Of a DNA stretch of 64,000 nt, positions 1 through 10,634 are shown in pieces; within the stretch, counting starts at the first letter, position 1; each line of letters begins with the position of its first letter. Below the pieces are notes generated by a model that ran no database searches, was not told where the DNA came from, and was given only the letters and a program-made list of their open reading frames with translations. The stretch is taken from NCBI GenBank assembly GCA_033675265.1, contig JAUJYZ010000591.1, positions 181,001 through 245,000 on the forward strand. Reading direction: 5' to 3'. The DNA is from Actinostola sp. cb2023 (taxonomy: Eukaryota; Cnidaria; Anthozoa; Actiniaria; Actinostolidae). The translations under genes and the position numbers were made by a program.

Positions 1-102
1 CCTGTGTTGAGTAAGATATAATTTGTGCGTCCTGCGGGACGCGCCCGCAGGTGCGGGATGCGCACAGGGATCCCAACATTATATCTTACTCAACACAGGA
101 AG
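1..102. repeat. Foldback (MITE-like) hairpin
   Basis: The first and last 22 bases are near-perfect inverted copies, starting CCTGTGTTGAGTAAGATA and ending TATCTTACTCAACACAGG, so the element folds on itself around a GC-rich centre. Related CACAGGGANCCC-type ends recur near 1430, 10130, 26430-26530 and just after this element (100-165), which suggests a dispersed family. No coding capacity. Confidence 0.75.
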
Positions 103-306
103 CCCAATTATAATACGTATTGCGCGCGCGCGCGCTCTCTACCACAGGAAACCCATCAAAAAAAGACGCAAAAACCCATTTTATTTAGCCTCAAAAGCAA
201 TGGTTGGGCTGCCTGTGACTCTACCAGTTGCCTTTGACCCCGATAATAAATAGATTGGTTTTCAATTTCAAATCACCCAGCGAGAGCTATCGAAATCGAC
301 AAACTG

Positions 307-3300
307 ATGATGATTTCCAACTTCAATCTGTCGCTTTTTTGTGTCGTTCTTTTAATACCAAGTTTGTGGTGTGCAAGCAAGTCACCTCATATCGTATTTA
401 TGTTGGTAGATGATCTTGGATGGTATGATGTAGGTAGTCATGGCGCTTTGATCGATACAAGCAACATTGACAGTCTATCGAGAGACGGCATTGTACTTGA
501 TAATTACTACGTACAGCCTATTTGTACCCCGACAAGAGCTGCACTGATGACAGGACGCTATCCAATACATACAGGTGAAAATAGACAGTTAAATTGTGAT
601 TTCAATTAACTCTAATTAACTCTAATTTCAATTAACAAGAACTTCGTTCAATCACCCGGGAATCACTCGGCACTTTTCCTATATATCTGAGCCTTCGAAA
701 TGCGCTCTCGCACAAAGCACTTCGCTCCTGCTCGGCAATCTCATTCGGCAAGTTCTCGTATATCTGATCATGAGCCTACGTTGTAGTAAGACTATTATCA
801 TCAATATATTAAAGGCCAAATAAAATACTGCCTTCTAGAAAACGCGCGTTCATGAGCGGGCGAAATTTGAATTTACAGCCATTCAGTGTACTCATTTTCT
901 TCAATGAAGATTTCATTTGGCTATCAGTAACTCATATGTATTTCTAATTTGTTATATTTGGCCTCATATATTAACGATAATGATAATAATGTGACTTTTG
1001 TCGGGACATACTGTTTATTTGTGGCGCAAATGATACTACTCGGGTCACAATAAACAATATGTCCTGTAAAAGTCACATTATTGTCCTATTGTGAGTGGGC
1101 TCCTTGTTTAAATAACTTATTTATTATTATTATTATATCTATGTGTATATAAAACTTGCCATGTTGTCACGATAGGATTACAACATGATGTGATTTACCC
1201 TCCTGCTCCCTATGGACTACCATTAAACTTCAAGATTTTACCAGAAAAATTGAAAGAATTAGGTAGGTTAAAAATAAATTCTAGGCTCCAGTCCCCTCTT
1301 CCTCCCCAAGAAACGCTTAATAAAATATGTAAGCATCAAGAGTTCCAGACTTCCGGTACGCGCGCAATGCATTGTGAGATTATTACAAATTAAAGGAAAA
1401 GTTAGCACCCACACCAAGTGCGCAAAAACATAGTTTGGGCTCCCTGTGTCTAGAAATGGTGCTCACTTTTCCTTTGTAATAATCTCATAATGCATTGCGT
1501 GCGTACCGAAAGTCTGGAACTCTTGATGCATGTATTTTACCTGTACTTGCACTTTTAACTAATTTATATACACCTATTCCAAAAATCGTTGTTCCCGCCG
1601 AAAGCAACAAGCAAGAAGCTGACGACCGAAAAGGGCATTGGGACTTTCTCCTTATTCATTTATTCGTCCGTAGACATTTTGACAACATGCATTTTCAAAT
1701 GGCCGAATAGTTCCAAATGATTGCTATTCAACGCTCGTAGGGATAACTACTCAAGTACCACGGATAAATAAATTAATGAGGGTTTATCATGTAATTTCAA
1801 AACTCATAGGACAAAAAAATGATTATCATAGCTGGAAAGAGCTCGTTGAAATTAACAAAAATGTGAGGTTTGGGAAAGATCGCTTTACAAATTGTGCAGA
1901 TATAAAGCGATCTTTTCCAAACTTCACATTTTTACTAATTTCAACGAGCTCTTTCCCGCTATGATAATCATGTTTTTGTCCTATGTCTCCTATAAGTTTT
2001 GAAATTACGTGATAAACCCTCATTAGCGGGAGATTCCCAAAGTCCTTTGCGGTCGTCAGCTTCTTGCTTGACTTGCTTGTTGCTTTCGGCCCGGACAACG
2101 ATATTTGGAATAGGTGTATATTTTGTTTATCCATATTAAATGTAGGATACTCCACCCATATCGTTGGAAAATGGCACCTAGGATTCTATAAATGGGATTA
2201 TACTCCAACTTACCGAGGTTTTGATTCATTTCTCGGGTTTTATTGTGGTTCTGAAGATTTCTATACTCATAAACAGTTTGGCTATCTGGACCTTAGAGAT
2301 GGACTGAAGATATTACGTCAATATAATGGTACTTACGCTACTGATATATATACCATGGTATGAACTCATTAGCGCTATTATAAAAAAATACAGCTATTTC
2401 AAAAAGGTTTTGTTGCATCTTGCATACTAAGCCCGAAATGTATTGTGGATCACATATAAATAATGTCAGCATGCACATACAGAAGAAAATATGCCGGCTC
2501 CATATTGCGAAGACAAAGTTTGGGAAAATTCCCAGAGTCCATATTGTTGTGACCTTTCGTTGACTCCATTCACATCGCCCATAGTGCATTTCGGGCTTGG
2601 TATGCAAGATGCAAGAAAACCTTCACGAACCTTTTTTGAAATAGCTGTACATTAGTTTTTATTTATTATTTGTCACGTGCAGCCATCCTCGCTAATAAGA
2701 AAAGTTATAAATAGCGTAACACCGAGGGCTAAGCTGTTATAATGCAGTTACGTTATTTTCCAAAAAAAGGTCATTTTTCCAAACCCGTATCACGACAGTA
2801 CAAACAAATACCTCGAAATTCTGGATCTAAATCGAATGTGAATCGTTTCATGAAGCTTAACATTTTTTCCTGATTGCTGTACACGGGGCCAGACAAATAG
2901 CAATAAGCCAAGCCAAACGTTATCATTATATTGTCTTGCAAAATCGCAATACAGTCAAAACCTCCGGCCATCCTCGGGAAATAGCCAAGTAAAAAAAAGT
3001 CAAGTTTACAGTTGACTCAGTGTAGCATGAAATTAACTAGAAGCAATAAATATCAGTTACGACAATTCGACCACACCTGTCTGTACGCCGTGTAACTGGA
3101 ATGAGTATCTCGAGATCAGAGTCTTTGATTAAGGTACCAACATTACAATGGACATGAGCACAGACGAAGGGAAAAAACGGCCATCAAGCCGAGTAAACGG
3201 ATCCCGCCATCTGTAGCCTGCCGAGTAATCTAGACTATTTTCCTCTCTTACTTTAGCGTGCAAATGAAATAATCAAGGCTCAAAACCCTGACAAGCCCAT

Positions 3301-5424
3301 GTTTCTGTATCTCCCCTTCCAAAATGTACATAGTCCGTTGGAGGCACCCAAAGAGTATATCGACAAGTACAGCTTTATTTCCGATAAAAAGCGTAGAATA
3401 CATGCCGCAAAAGTGGACTATGTGGACAAGGCCATTGGCAACATTACGAAGGCTCTAAAAGGCACAGGGTGAGTTGACAATTAATTGAAAATGTCAACAT
3501 AATGAGTTGCCATACTTTGCAGGGGCATAGCCAGGATTTTCCATTGGGGGAGGGGGGGGGGGGGTCACACTCCATATCGTTCACCACCAAATCCCCCACC
3601 TCCCCTCCTCAAACATATAAATTTAAAGAGTAGACCCAGAGGAAGGGGGTGGGAGGCACAGGCACCCTGTGACCTCTCCCCTGCCTACGCCCTTGCTTTT
3701 AGAAGGAGAATTAGAAATGAAAAGTTGTCAAAGTAATGATCGAATGTATCTTAATTTGTTTCAGCCTCTGGGATGACACAATCCTGATATTCAGTACTGA
3801 CAATGGTGGTATACATTTATACGGCGGCTATAACTGGCCTCTCAGAGGAGAGAAAACCACTTTATGGGAGGGAGGGGTTAGAGGGGTTGCCTTTGTAAGT
3901 GGTGGTCGGGTGCCTCAAAAGGGTGTTGTGCGCAAGGAACTCTTGCATGTCACAGACTGGTATCCAACTTTGATTCATTTGGCAGGTTAGTGAATTCTGT
4001 CCCTCACTCACTCTTAATCGCATTCACTCTGCCTCTACTCCCGTCCTAGATTGAGGGCCACGGGGTTACTTTTGGAAACAAAAATGTGTGCTTCTTGTGG
4101 GGGGGGGGGGGGGGGGGGGTATTGGTCAGTTCATTTTGGAACTGCTACCCTCGTTGACAAAGAAGTGACCTTCATCCGGCCTTAGAAGCACCAAGAGGTT
4201 ATATGGTTATAGCTCCTGTACACATGACTTACATTTATTTTAATTTTGCGTAGGAGGTTCAGTATACAAAGAGAATCCCATTGATGGTTTTGATGTATGG
4301 AAAACCATTGCAAATGGCGACCCCTCTCCAAGAACTGAAATCCTTCACAACATTGACATAAAACCAAGCGATGGTTCTGGTACTACTGTGTATGAAGGAA
4401 TAGCACTTAGAATGAGAGACATGAAGCTAATGCTTAAGGTGCCTAACTCTACCTGGTTCATACCACCAGAGTTTGCCTGGTTTAGGAGTGGTAGTACTGA
4501 CACGACAAGTCACAAGGTCAGAACAGTATTTATATATACAGGGCCCCATACCAGCTCTTTAGCTGAATGGGCCGCCCTGTCTAAATTTACTTTACAAACC
4601 ACTCATCTCTGATCAAAATGTAAATTCTCCTGTAGGTTCTTTGAATTCCATGGGAGAATTTAGATTTTAATCACAAGTCACTAACACTGCTCTTGCATGG
4701 ACCCTATTATTACATGGTGTAATTATTGTTGAAACTAGTTTTGCAATGACAACACTAACCCTGTAGGTGTCTATCCCCTCCCTCATGCATGCTGTAAATC
4801 TAGAAAACTTGAAGTACAATTGCATTTGAAGGTGCATGTATATTAGACATTGATTTGTTCTATGATACATATCTTACACCGTACATGTACAAAGCCATAG
4901 TTGCAGAGATAATGAGGGTTTATCAGGTAATTTCAAAACTCATCGGACAAAAAATATATATGAAAACCTTTGGAAATCCAATAAAGGTTTTCATACAAAA
5001 TTTCGATTTTTGAAAATTCATATCTTCGTAATTTGTGGAGCGATCTTTTCCAAACTTCACATTTTTACTAATTTCAACGAGCTCTTTCCAGCTATGATAA
5101 TCATTTTTTTGTCCAATGAGTTTTGAAATTACCTGATAAACCCTCATTACATTGTATCCACCCACACCTTAGGTGATAGCTGACTAGTGCATGTTTGAAT
5201 CATTCTAGTTTGAAAGCATCATAGATGTAGCACTGTACAACATCTCCGCTGATCCCACAGAACACGTGGACCTGAGCAGACAATTACCAGACACTGTACA
5301 ACTCATGAAATCAAGAGTCCAAGACTACATGAAGACCCTTGTGCCCCCCCTTAATAAACCATATGACCCCAAGGCCTATGAAACTGCTAAGAAAAATGGA
5401 GCATGGTCACCATGGCAACTATAA
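307..5424 (+). CDS. ARSB: Arylsulfatase B-type sulfatase (7 exons)
   Basis: Exons read as 307-574, 1176-1262, 2146-2357, 3257-3468, 3765-3985, 4254-4516 and 5209-5424. All have GT-AG borders and compatible phases, giving about 492 aa. The N-terminus is a hydrophobic signal peptide (residues 1-22), then the metal-binding LVDDLGW and the sulfatase signature CTPTR, whose Cys is the formylglycine precursor. KWHLG, STDNGG and [13 protein letters not shown] follow, as in the alkaline-phosphatase-like sulfatase fold. [25 protein letters not shown] and DGFDVWKTI place it in the ARSB/ARSI/ARSJ subfamily, which hydrolyses N-acetylgalactosamine 4-sulfate (ARSB) in lysosomes or is secreted. The product ends GAWSPWQL. 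Exact orthology among B, I and J is not resolved. The frame is intact throughout. Introns are stuffed with hairpin elements, and the last exon continues into tandem copies of itself. Confidence 0.93.
966..1090. repeat. Foldback element, intron 1 of the sulfatase
   Basis: The arms near 977-1012 (TAATGTGACTTTTGTCGGG...) and 1047-1086 (...TGTAAAAGTCACATTATTG) are inverted copies around a short spacer. Non-coding. Confidence 0.7.
1325..1545. repeat. Foldback element, intron 2 of the sulfatase
   Basis: The arms at about 1328-1400 and 1455-1540 are inverted copies; AGTTCCAGACTTCCGGTACG pairs with CGTACCGAAAGTCTGGAACT. The spacer carries the phrase GGGCTCCCTGTGT, also seen in other hairpins in the window. 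Confidence 0.7.
1563..2120. repeat. Nested foldback element, intron 2 of the sulfatase
   Basis: Outer arms at about 1568-1640 and 2030-2117 are inverted copies (ACACCTATTCCAAAAATCG and its complement; shared GCAACAAGCAAGAAGCTGAC). A second, different foldback element (1773-2026) sits in the middle, so one hairpin inserted into another. The outer terminus reappears at 48647-48677. Confidence 0.72.
1773..2026. repeat. MITE family A copy 1
   Basis: The termini are AATGAGGGTTTATCATG and its inverted form ending ATAAACCCTCATT. The arms continue for about 100 bp, including AACGAGCTCTTTCC. A second copy of the same family is at 4910-5150. Confidence 0.78.
2385..2655. repeat. Foldback element, intron 3 of the sulfatase
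   Basis: The arms at about 2387-2450 and 2585-2652 are inverted copies (ACAGCTATTTCAAAAAGG pairs with CCTTTTTTGAAATAGCTGT; the GCCCGAAATG core is shared). Non-coding. Confidence 0.7.
3522..3700. repeat. Degenerate GC-rich inverted element, intron 4
   Basis: It begins GGGGCATAGCCAGGATT and ends CCCCTGCCTACGCCC, with G-rich and C-rich halves that can pair. Arms of this style are common in marine invertebrate genomes. Non-coding, and diverged. Confidence 0.5.
4611..4685. repeat. Short hairpin repeat, intron 6
   Basis: GATCAAAATGTAAATTCTCC is followed by its inverted partner GGAGAATTTAGATTTTAATC. A diverged copy with the same layout lies at 8497-8580. Confidence 0.6.
4910..5150. repeat. MITE family A copy 2, intron 6
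   Basis: It is flanked by TAATGAGGGTTTATCAGG and the inverse ending CCTGATAAACCCTCATTA. The right half (CTTTTCCAAACTTCACATTT...) is nearly identical to 1773-2026, while the centre has diverged. TA at both ends is consistent with a TA target-site duplication. Confidence 0.8.
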
Positions 5425-6000
5425 CAAATAAATCAAGAGTCCAAGACTATATGAAGACCCTTGTACCCCCCTTAATAAACCATATGACCCCGAGGCCCAT
5501 GAAACTGCTAAGAAAAATGGAGCATGGTCACCATGGCAACTACAACAAATACATCAAAAGTCCAAGACTATATGAAGACCCTTGTGCCCCCCCTTAATAA
5601 ACCATATGACCCCGAGGCCCCCATAACAAAACTGCTAAGAAAAATGGAGCATGGTCACCATGGCAACTACAACAAATACATCAAAAGTCCAAGACTATAT
5701 GAAGACCCTTGTGCCCCCCCTTAATAAACCATATGACCCCAAGGCCAATGAAACTGCTAAGAAAAATGGAGCATGGTCACCATGGCAACTACAACAAATA
5801 CATCAAAAGTCCAAGACTATATGAAGACCCTTGTGCCCCCCCTTAATAAACCATATGACCCCAAGGCCAATGAAACTGCTAAGAAAAATGGAGCATGGTC
5901 ACCATGGCAACTACAACAAATAAATCAAAAGTCCAAGACTATATGAAGACCTTTGTGCCCCCCCCCCCCCCCCCCCCCCTGACCCAAAGGCTTATGAAAC
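5425..6000 (+). repeat. Tandem copies of the sulfatase last-exon end (121-127 bp)
   Basis: The coding end of exon 7 (from about 5311) is followed by five more tandem copies, with the phrase TCAARAGTCCAAGACTA starting near 5433, 5554, 5681, 5803 and 5925. Each copy carries the CCATATGACCC..AAGG and ATGGAGCATGGTCACCATGG blocks of the coding exon. The functional stop (CTA TAA) is in copy 1; in later copies that site reads CTACAA. The last copy is eroded by a poly-C run at 5957-5979. The copies are not expected to be translated. Confidence 0.9.
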
Positions 6001-6705
6001 TGCTAAGTAGAAAGGTAGAACAATCAACAGGGTGTTCAATAAGTCGCAAATTAGATGGCTACATGTGGGTCCCATAATCAACACATATAAATATATTTAG
6101 AATTCATGTAGCTTAGAAATTATGAAGCTGTTTGTTTAGCAGATTGAAGGCATTTATTATGAGCCCTGACTGTGATGACACTGACCCTAAGCATGCAGAC
6201 ATGATGCAGTAATTCTAGAGGGAGCTGAACTGCATTACTGTATTGCTGGTTTGCAATCATTCCCTGGAGATTTAAAGTACAAAGACGCAGTGGCCATGTT
6301 GGTTGAACAAACAAGAGAAGCTAATGAGGAATGCTTTGTTATCGGGAACCAACATGGCCGCCATGACGTCACGTGAAAACCAGCAATATGCACATGCAGT
6401 GACATGATTAGCATTCAAAATCAATTCAAATGATTGTCACAATTCAATGTACATGTATGTCCAAAACGTTGGATAAAAAAAAAAACACCACTTCTTACCA
6501 ACACATGTATTTATTAGGTACACATGTAGATACAATGCACAGTGTGGATAGTATAATGGGGGCAAGTTTTCCATAAAAAAGTAACACTGAGTTGATATAC
6601 ACAAAAATCAATCTTAATGATTATGCTACCAATATTATTAAAAATGATATTAAATTGATGATTGGTTTTGATATGAATAAAAAGTAACAACATTTGATTT
6701 TCCTT
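6001..6705. other. Intergenic, nothing recognised
   Basis: This gap between two convergent genes is AT-rich. I see no conserved open frame, RNA gene or hairpin element. It should hold the 3' ends of both transcripts. Confidence 0.5.
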
Positions 6706-9700
6706 TTATGACTGATCTCGTAAATGGTCAATCTCCAGTTGTGCTTCTTGTAAAGCTCTTTTTGAAAGTTTGAATTTTTTGTCAGCTGTTTTGTCATTCA
6801 GCTGTCTAATTGTCTGCGACAGTAAGAGATGACTTCTGTCCAGAAGGAAACATTGTACGTACTTAGCACCATATGCAGTTGTACGCCTTGCAGAAGGTTT
6901 AACAAGGCGATATTTCTTCAGCTGAATTTGAAGGAGTTCTTTAACTGTTTGTAGATGTTCATCCCATTCAGATTCACTTCTCCCTAACTGCTTCCGTAGA
7001 TCCTCCAAACAAATTTCTTCACATGTAGCCAAAACTGCAGGAATCTGGTCATCTATCTTCTGTGTAGAAACCAATAGAAGAGACTCAAGGCATAGTTGCT
7101 TGATGACTATGTATGCACTGTTGATAGCTTGTTCATCAACAATCTTCTGGACACCTTCAAGCACTTCAAAAGGAAGGATTCCTTCCAACCTTCTCTTATT
7201 TTCTCTATAAATTGGGAAGTGATCTTTATAGAAACAAAACTTGGATGAAGTCAGATTCTTAGCCAGTTTAACCTGTGTGTTTGTCTGTGGTTTCAGTTTT
7301 TTTATCCTTTGCATGACGACGGCAACTTTGTGAACAGGTCTGATAGGTCTAGGTGGTATTTGGCAACCATTTGTGTAGCACTTTGGCCTTGTGGCACGAC
7401 ATCTTTGAGATCTCCTTTGGCTTCTACTGCATCAACCAACTGTTCAAACTTTGGAAGAGTGTTCAAAATCTTATCCTGTACTCCGGTCAAGAGTTGATTT
7501 ATGTCTGCAATCTCATCAACTAACGATGGTCCATCTGTTTCCATATTTTGTACAAGGATAGCAGAATGCCCTTGGATTTCAGCAACTTCTCCATGACAGA
7601 GATTGCATGCCTTTAAATACTGGCACATTGCAGGCTCTTTGTCAGGTGAACCAATGATGTTGATAAGACACCATTTCACGGTGTTATCAGCTTCATCCAC
7701 ATAAACTATTAAGGTATCAGATGAACATGAAGAGCAAACAATCTTACCACAAACCCTGTGATAGAGCAGTTTAATGTTAGTTAGATTTCTGGCCTGGCTT
7801 CCTCAAAGGTAAAAAGGAAACCTCTGCTCGCAGGGTACCTGAAAGGCCAAGGAATGGTGCATGTAACCCAGGATTAAAACTAAAATAAAGCACCATATAT
7901 AGACAATTTACATGTACATGTATGCTTCAATTGTCCGCCATTTGTCGTAGTTGTAAATTCAACATTTTAATTTTTCTTTACAATGTACATGTAAAATCTG
8001 TGTACAACCCGGCTACATGTAACACAGTACTGGATTCCTATCAGTTATCTCACATTCCTCTTTTCTTTTTTTTCCTCTTTTTTTTTTTCCTCTTTTCTTT
8101 TTTTTCCTTCTCTTATCTCACATTCTTTTTTTTTTTTTTTTCTTTTCTTTTTTTTCCTCTTTTCTTTTTTTCCTCTTTCTTTTTTTTCCTCTTTTCTTTT
8201 CCTCTTTTCTTCCTCTTTTCTCATCCACAAACCTTTCTTTTTACTTCATTTCATATTAATCTTTAATAAAGGGCTACATGTAGTGGTCAAGATTGCTGCT
8301 CGACATTATTACTGACCTGCAATGTGACTTGAGTTCTGTTAGAGAAAATGTCTTGTAGCACAGTAAACATTGCTCAGACTTTTCCTGTTCAGAAAGTAAC
8401 AGAGTTCCTGATTTATCACACAATTCTCATGTATCTGACAGTTAATTCATCCTCTGGTTATGAGGGTTCATGCAAAAACAGTATACATACATGTAAGTGA
8501 CTTGTGATCAAAATCCAAATTCTCCTTTGAAATTCAAAGATCCTCATGGAGAATTTAGTTTTTGATCAAAGATCACTTATAAGGACCCCTTTGATTATGC
8601 AGATGGATCCAGGATGTAGGTATTAACTGAACCTCATTTTGTATTATTTCCAACCTACAGTTGTACTTACAATCCAGTGTTTCGATTTCTGCCATTCAGG
8701 AACTTTGACGACGCCAAGTGTCTCGACAACAAAGTTTTTAATTTTTGAGGAGCCAACTTTCTTTTTAAACCCGTCGACAAGTCGTTGGCACTCTTGTTCA
8801 TAATTAAGCTTGAAATCCTTAGCAGAAATCCTGTGTTTATCGTTGTTATTTGCTGACTGGGCTCTCTGTTTGTAGAATTTAAATTCATTGAACTTGGACT
8901 GAACTGCTCCGAGGGTCTGTGGTCCGATCAAAACACTTTTTGCAAACCTGACAGCAAGAATAAATAAACAAATTTTAAAAGATTTACCACAGATGTCAAC
9001 TGTACAATAAAATAATTAGGGGTATCGAATGGGCAAGGCGAGACTTTGCGAGACTCCGAGACAAGGCATATTTTTTGCAAGCCCAAGATGCTTTTTCACC
9101 GATTTCTGAGACTCTGAGATCTGGCTTTTTATGAAAAAACAAGACTTTGAGACCCGCAAATTTTGACCTGAATTTTGTGAGACTCTTGAGGGTGGTTTTA
9201 AGGTTAAGTCTAAGGTTAACTATATGTGTTTAGGTTCATTTTAAAGGATTTAACTGATAGGAAGTGGATTATGACAGTAAAGCAATGCCCTTTAAAAAAA
9301 TAATCAGTGAAAAATTGTAAAAATAACATAATTATGTTTTTGTGATATTTTTGCATTTAAGTGAAGTTTAGAAAACGAGAGGCCGTGTTGTATCGGTGGA
9401 TATTCGCCGAGTATCTATATACCCGATACAACACGGCATCAAGTTCTAAAACCCAACATTCATTTAAACTGATATTTAATAATTTCCGATGGAAAAGGTT
9501 AAAGAAAATCACAAATTTGTAGGTAAGAGATGTCTGTGACACTGCAATCATGCGCACTGAACACCACAATTCGTCCCACATTTGAAAGAGGTATTGTAGG
9601 TGTCATTAGGAACCTAGTAATATTACATTCCAAAATTGCCTATGTGAAGGTCAGTGATGCGATACTAAAACTGAGACCTTTGCATACAGGCCTGTGTTTC

Positions 9701-10410
9701 AGGTAATCAGTTCTAGAACTGATTAATGAAACATGAGTATTCTATCACTTTTAAGTATTAAACACTCATGTTTATACATGAGTGTTATAACTAAAAGTGA
9801 TAGAACACTCATGTTTTATTAAATAGTTCTAGAACTAAAACCTGGCAGGTCTGTATGGGGGTATAATGGTCAGCTTGCATTGGCCTAATAGTTCATGAGT
9901 TTTAGAACTCCAAATAAAAAATTCACATAAGTTATTTTATTTTTTTGATTTTTAAAAGTTCTATATAAAACTTACTCTGTAGAGAATGCCTTCGCTATCT
10001 GGAGTTGCAAACACAGATAACCGCCGCCTATATTGAGTGCAGTAACCACAAAACACCTCACCACATCTAAATGAAAATCAAAAACAGTTTATACAGAAGT
10101 GGCCCACTGCACATTATCCAGTGTTTGGGTTCCCTGTGTTGTTACTTCAAACTCACCTTCTGCAATGATGCTTCCTATCCGTAAGAGTAAACCTTTTATT
10201 ACATTCACTAGCTATACAACAAGTTCTACCACCAGAATCTATCCAATGTTTTGAAGTTATTTGCGGTCTGTCTGGAACAACGGTCGTTTCCGGTTTAGTA
10301 GTGGCAGTTGTAGCTCCTTGGTTTTCTATCAAAAGTGTACTTATCGACTGACTAAGATCAACCCACTGGGCATTTAAAGACTGCGATCTATAATACCTCT
10401 CTTTTGCCAT
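6706..10410 (-). CDS. Double-FYVE zinc-finger protein, Vac1/rabenosyn-like (two frame breaks)
   Basis: Exons on the minus strand are 10157-10410 (ATG), 9976-10066, 8671-8947, 8317-8384 and 6706-7755. FYVE 1 spans exons 1-3: a WIDS-type start, RKHHCRRCGEVFCGYC, and VCKKC at the end. FYVE-like 2 spans exons 3-5: a 68-bp exon gives CLLCYKTF..LKSHCR, then VCGKIVCSSCSS and a closing CNLCH. The basic RKHHCR of finger 1 is LKSHCR in finger 2, so only finger 1 looks like a canonical PI3P binder. About 290 C-terminal residues are helical and coiled-coil-like. Two FYVE fingers in one endosomal protein is the Vac1/rabenosyn layout, implying Rab5-type endosome tethering by inference. The frame breaks at 8930-8933 (one extra base in a T run, coding strand) and at 7327-7329 (one missing A). 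Phases agree only after allowing both. Confidence 0.82.
8050..8228. repeat. Polypyrimidine low-complexity tract
   Basis: A run of TTTTCCTCTTTTC blocks in the fourth intron of the FYVE gene. Purely low complexity. Confidence 0.9.
8497..8580. repeat. Short hairpin repeat
   Basis: GATCAAAATCCAAATTCTCC is followed by the inverted GGAGAATTTAGTTTTTGATC. Same family as 4611-4685. Confidence 0.6.
9380..9438. repeat. Small hairpin
   Basis: GGCCGTGTTGTATCGG is followed 25 bases later by CCGATACAACACGGC. Intronic and non-coding. Confidence 0.65.
9705..9840. repeat. Foldback element
   Basis: GTTCTAGAACTGATTAATG...TCTATCACTTTTA is mirrored by TAAAAGTGATAGA...TAGTTCTAGAAC, with a smaller hairpin (ACTCATG..CATGAGT) at the tip. 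It lies in intron 2 of the FYVE gene. Confidence 0.75.
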
Positions 10411-10634
10411 GGTTTGTGGTGGAAACTAGGGCTTGTTTGTTGGAGCAAAGTCAACAACAAACTCACACAGTTCGAGTTCTCAAATGTCAATTTTATTTTA
10501 ACGTGTGCAGGGTCAGCGGAGTTACGCTTTCGGTGAAAAATTAAACTCTGGACTGTTGGACTGTAGAGTATAGGATTAGAGTGACATGATAAGTACGTTC
10601 AAGAGACCATAATACTAAGTTTGTATTATATGGT
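10411..10634 (-). promoter_or_regulatory. Presumed promoter/5' region of the FYVE gene
   Basis: It lies directly upstream of the ATG and ends at the satellite. It contains a small hairpin, GAGACCATAATAC..GTATTATATGGTCTC. No TATA box is convincing. The call rests on position only. Confidence 0.3.

Noticed and set aside
7922..8266. Phe/Ser-rich open frame
   Set aside because: Runs through a polypyrimidine tract in an intron.
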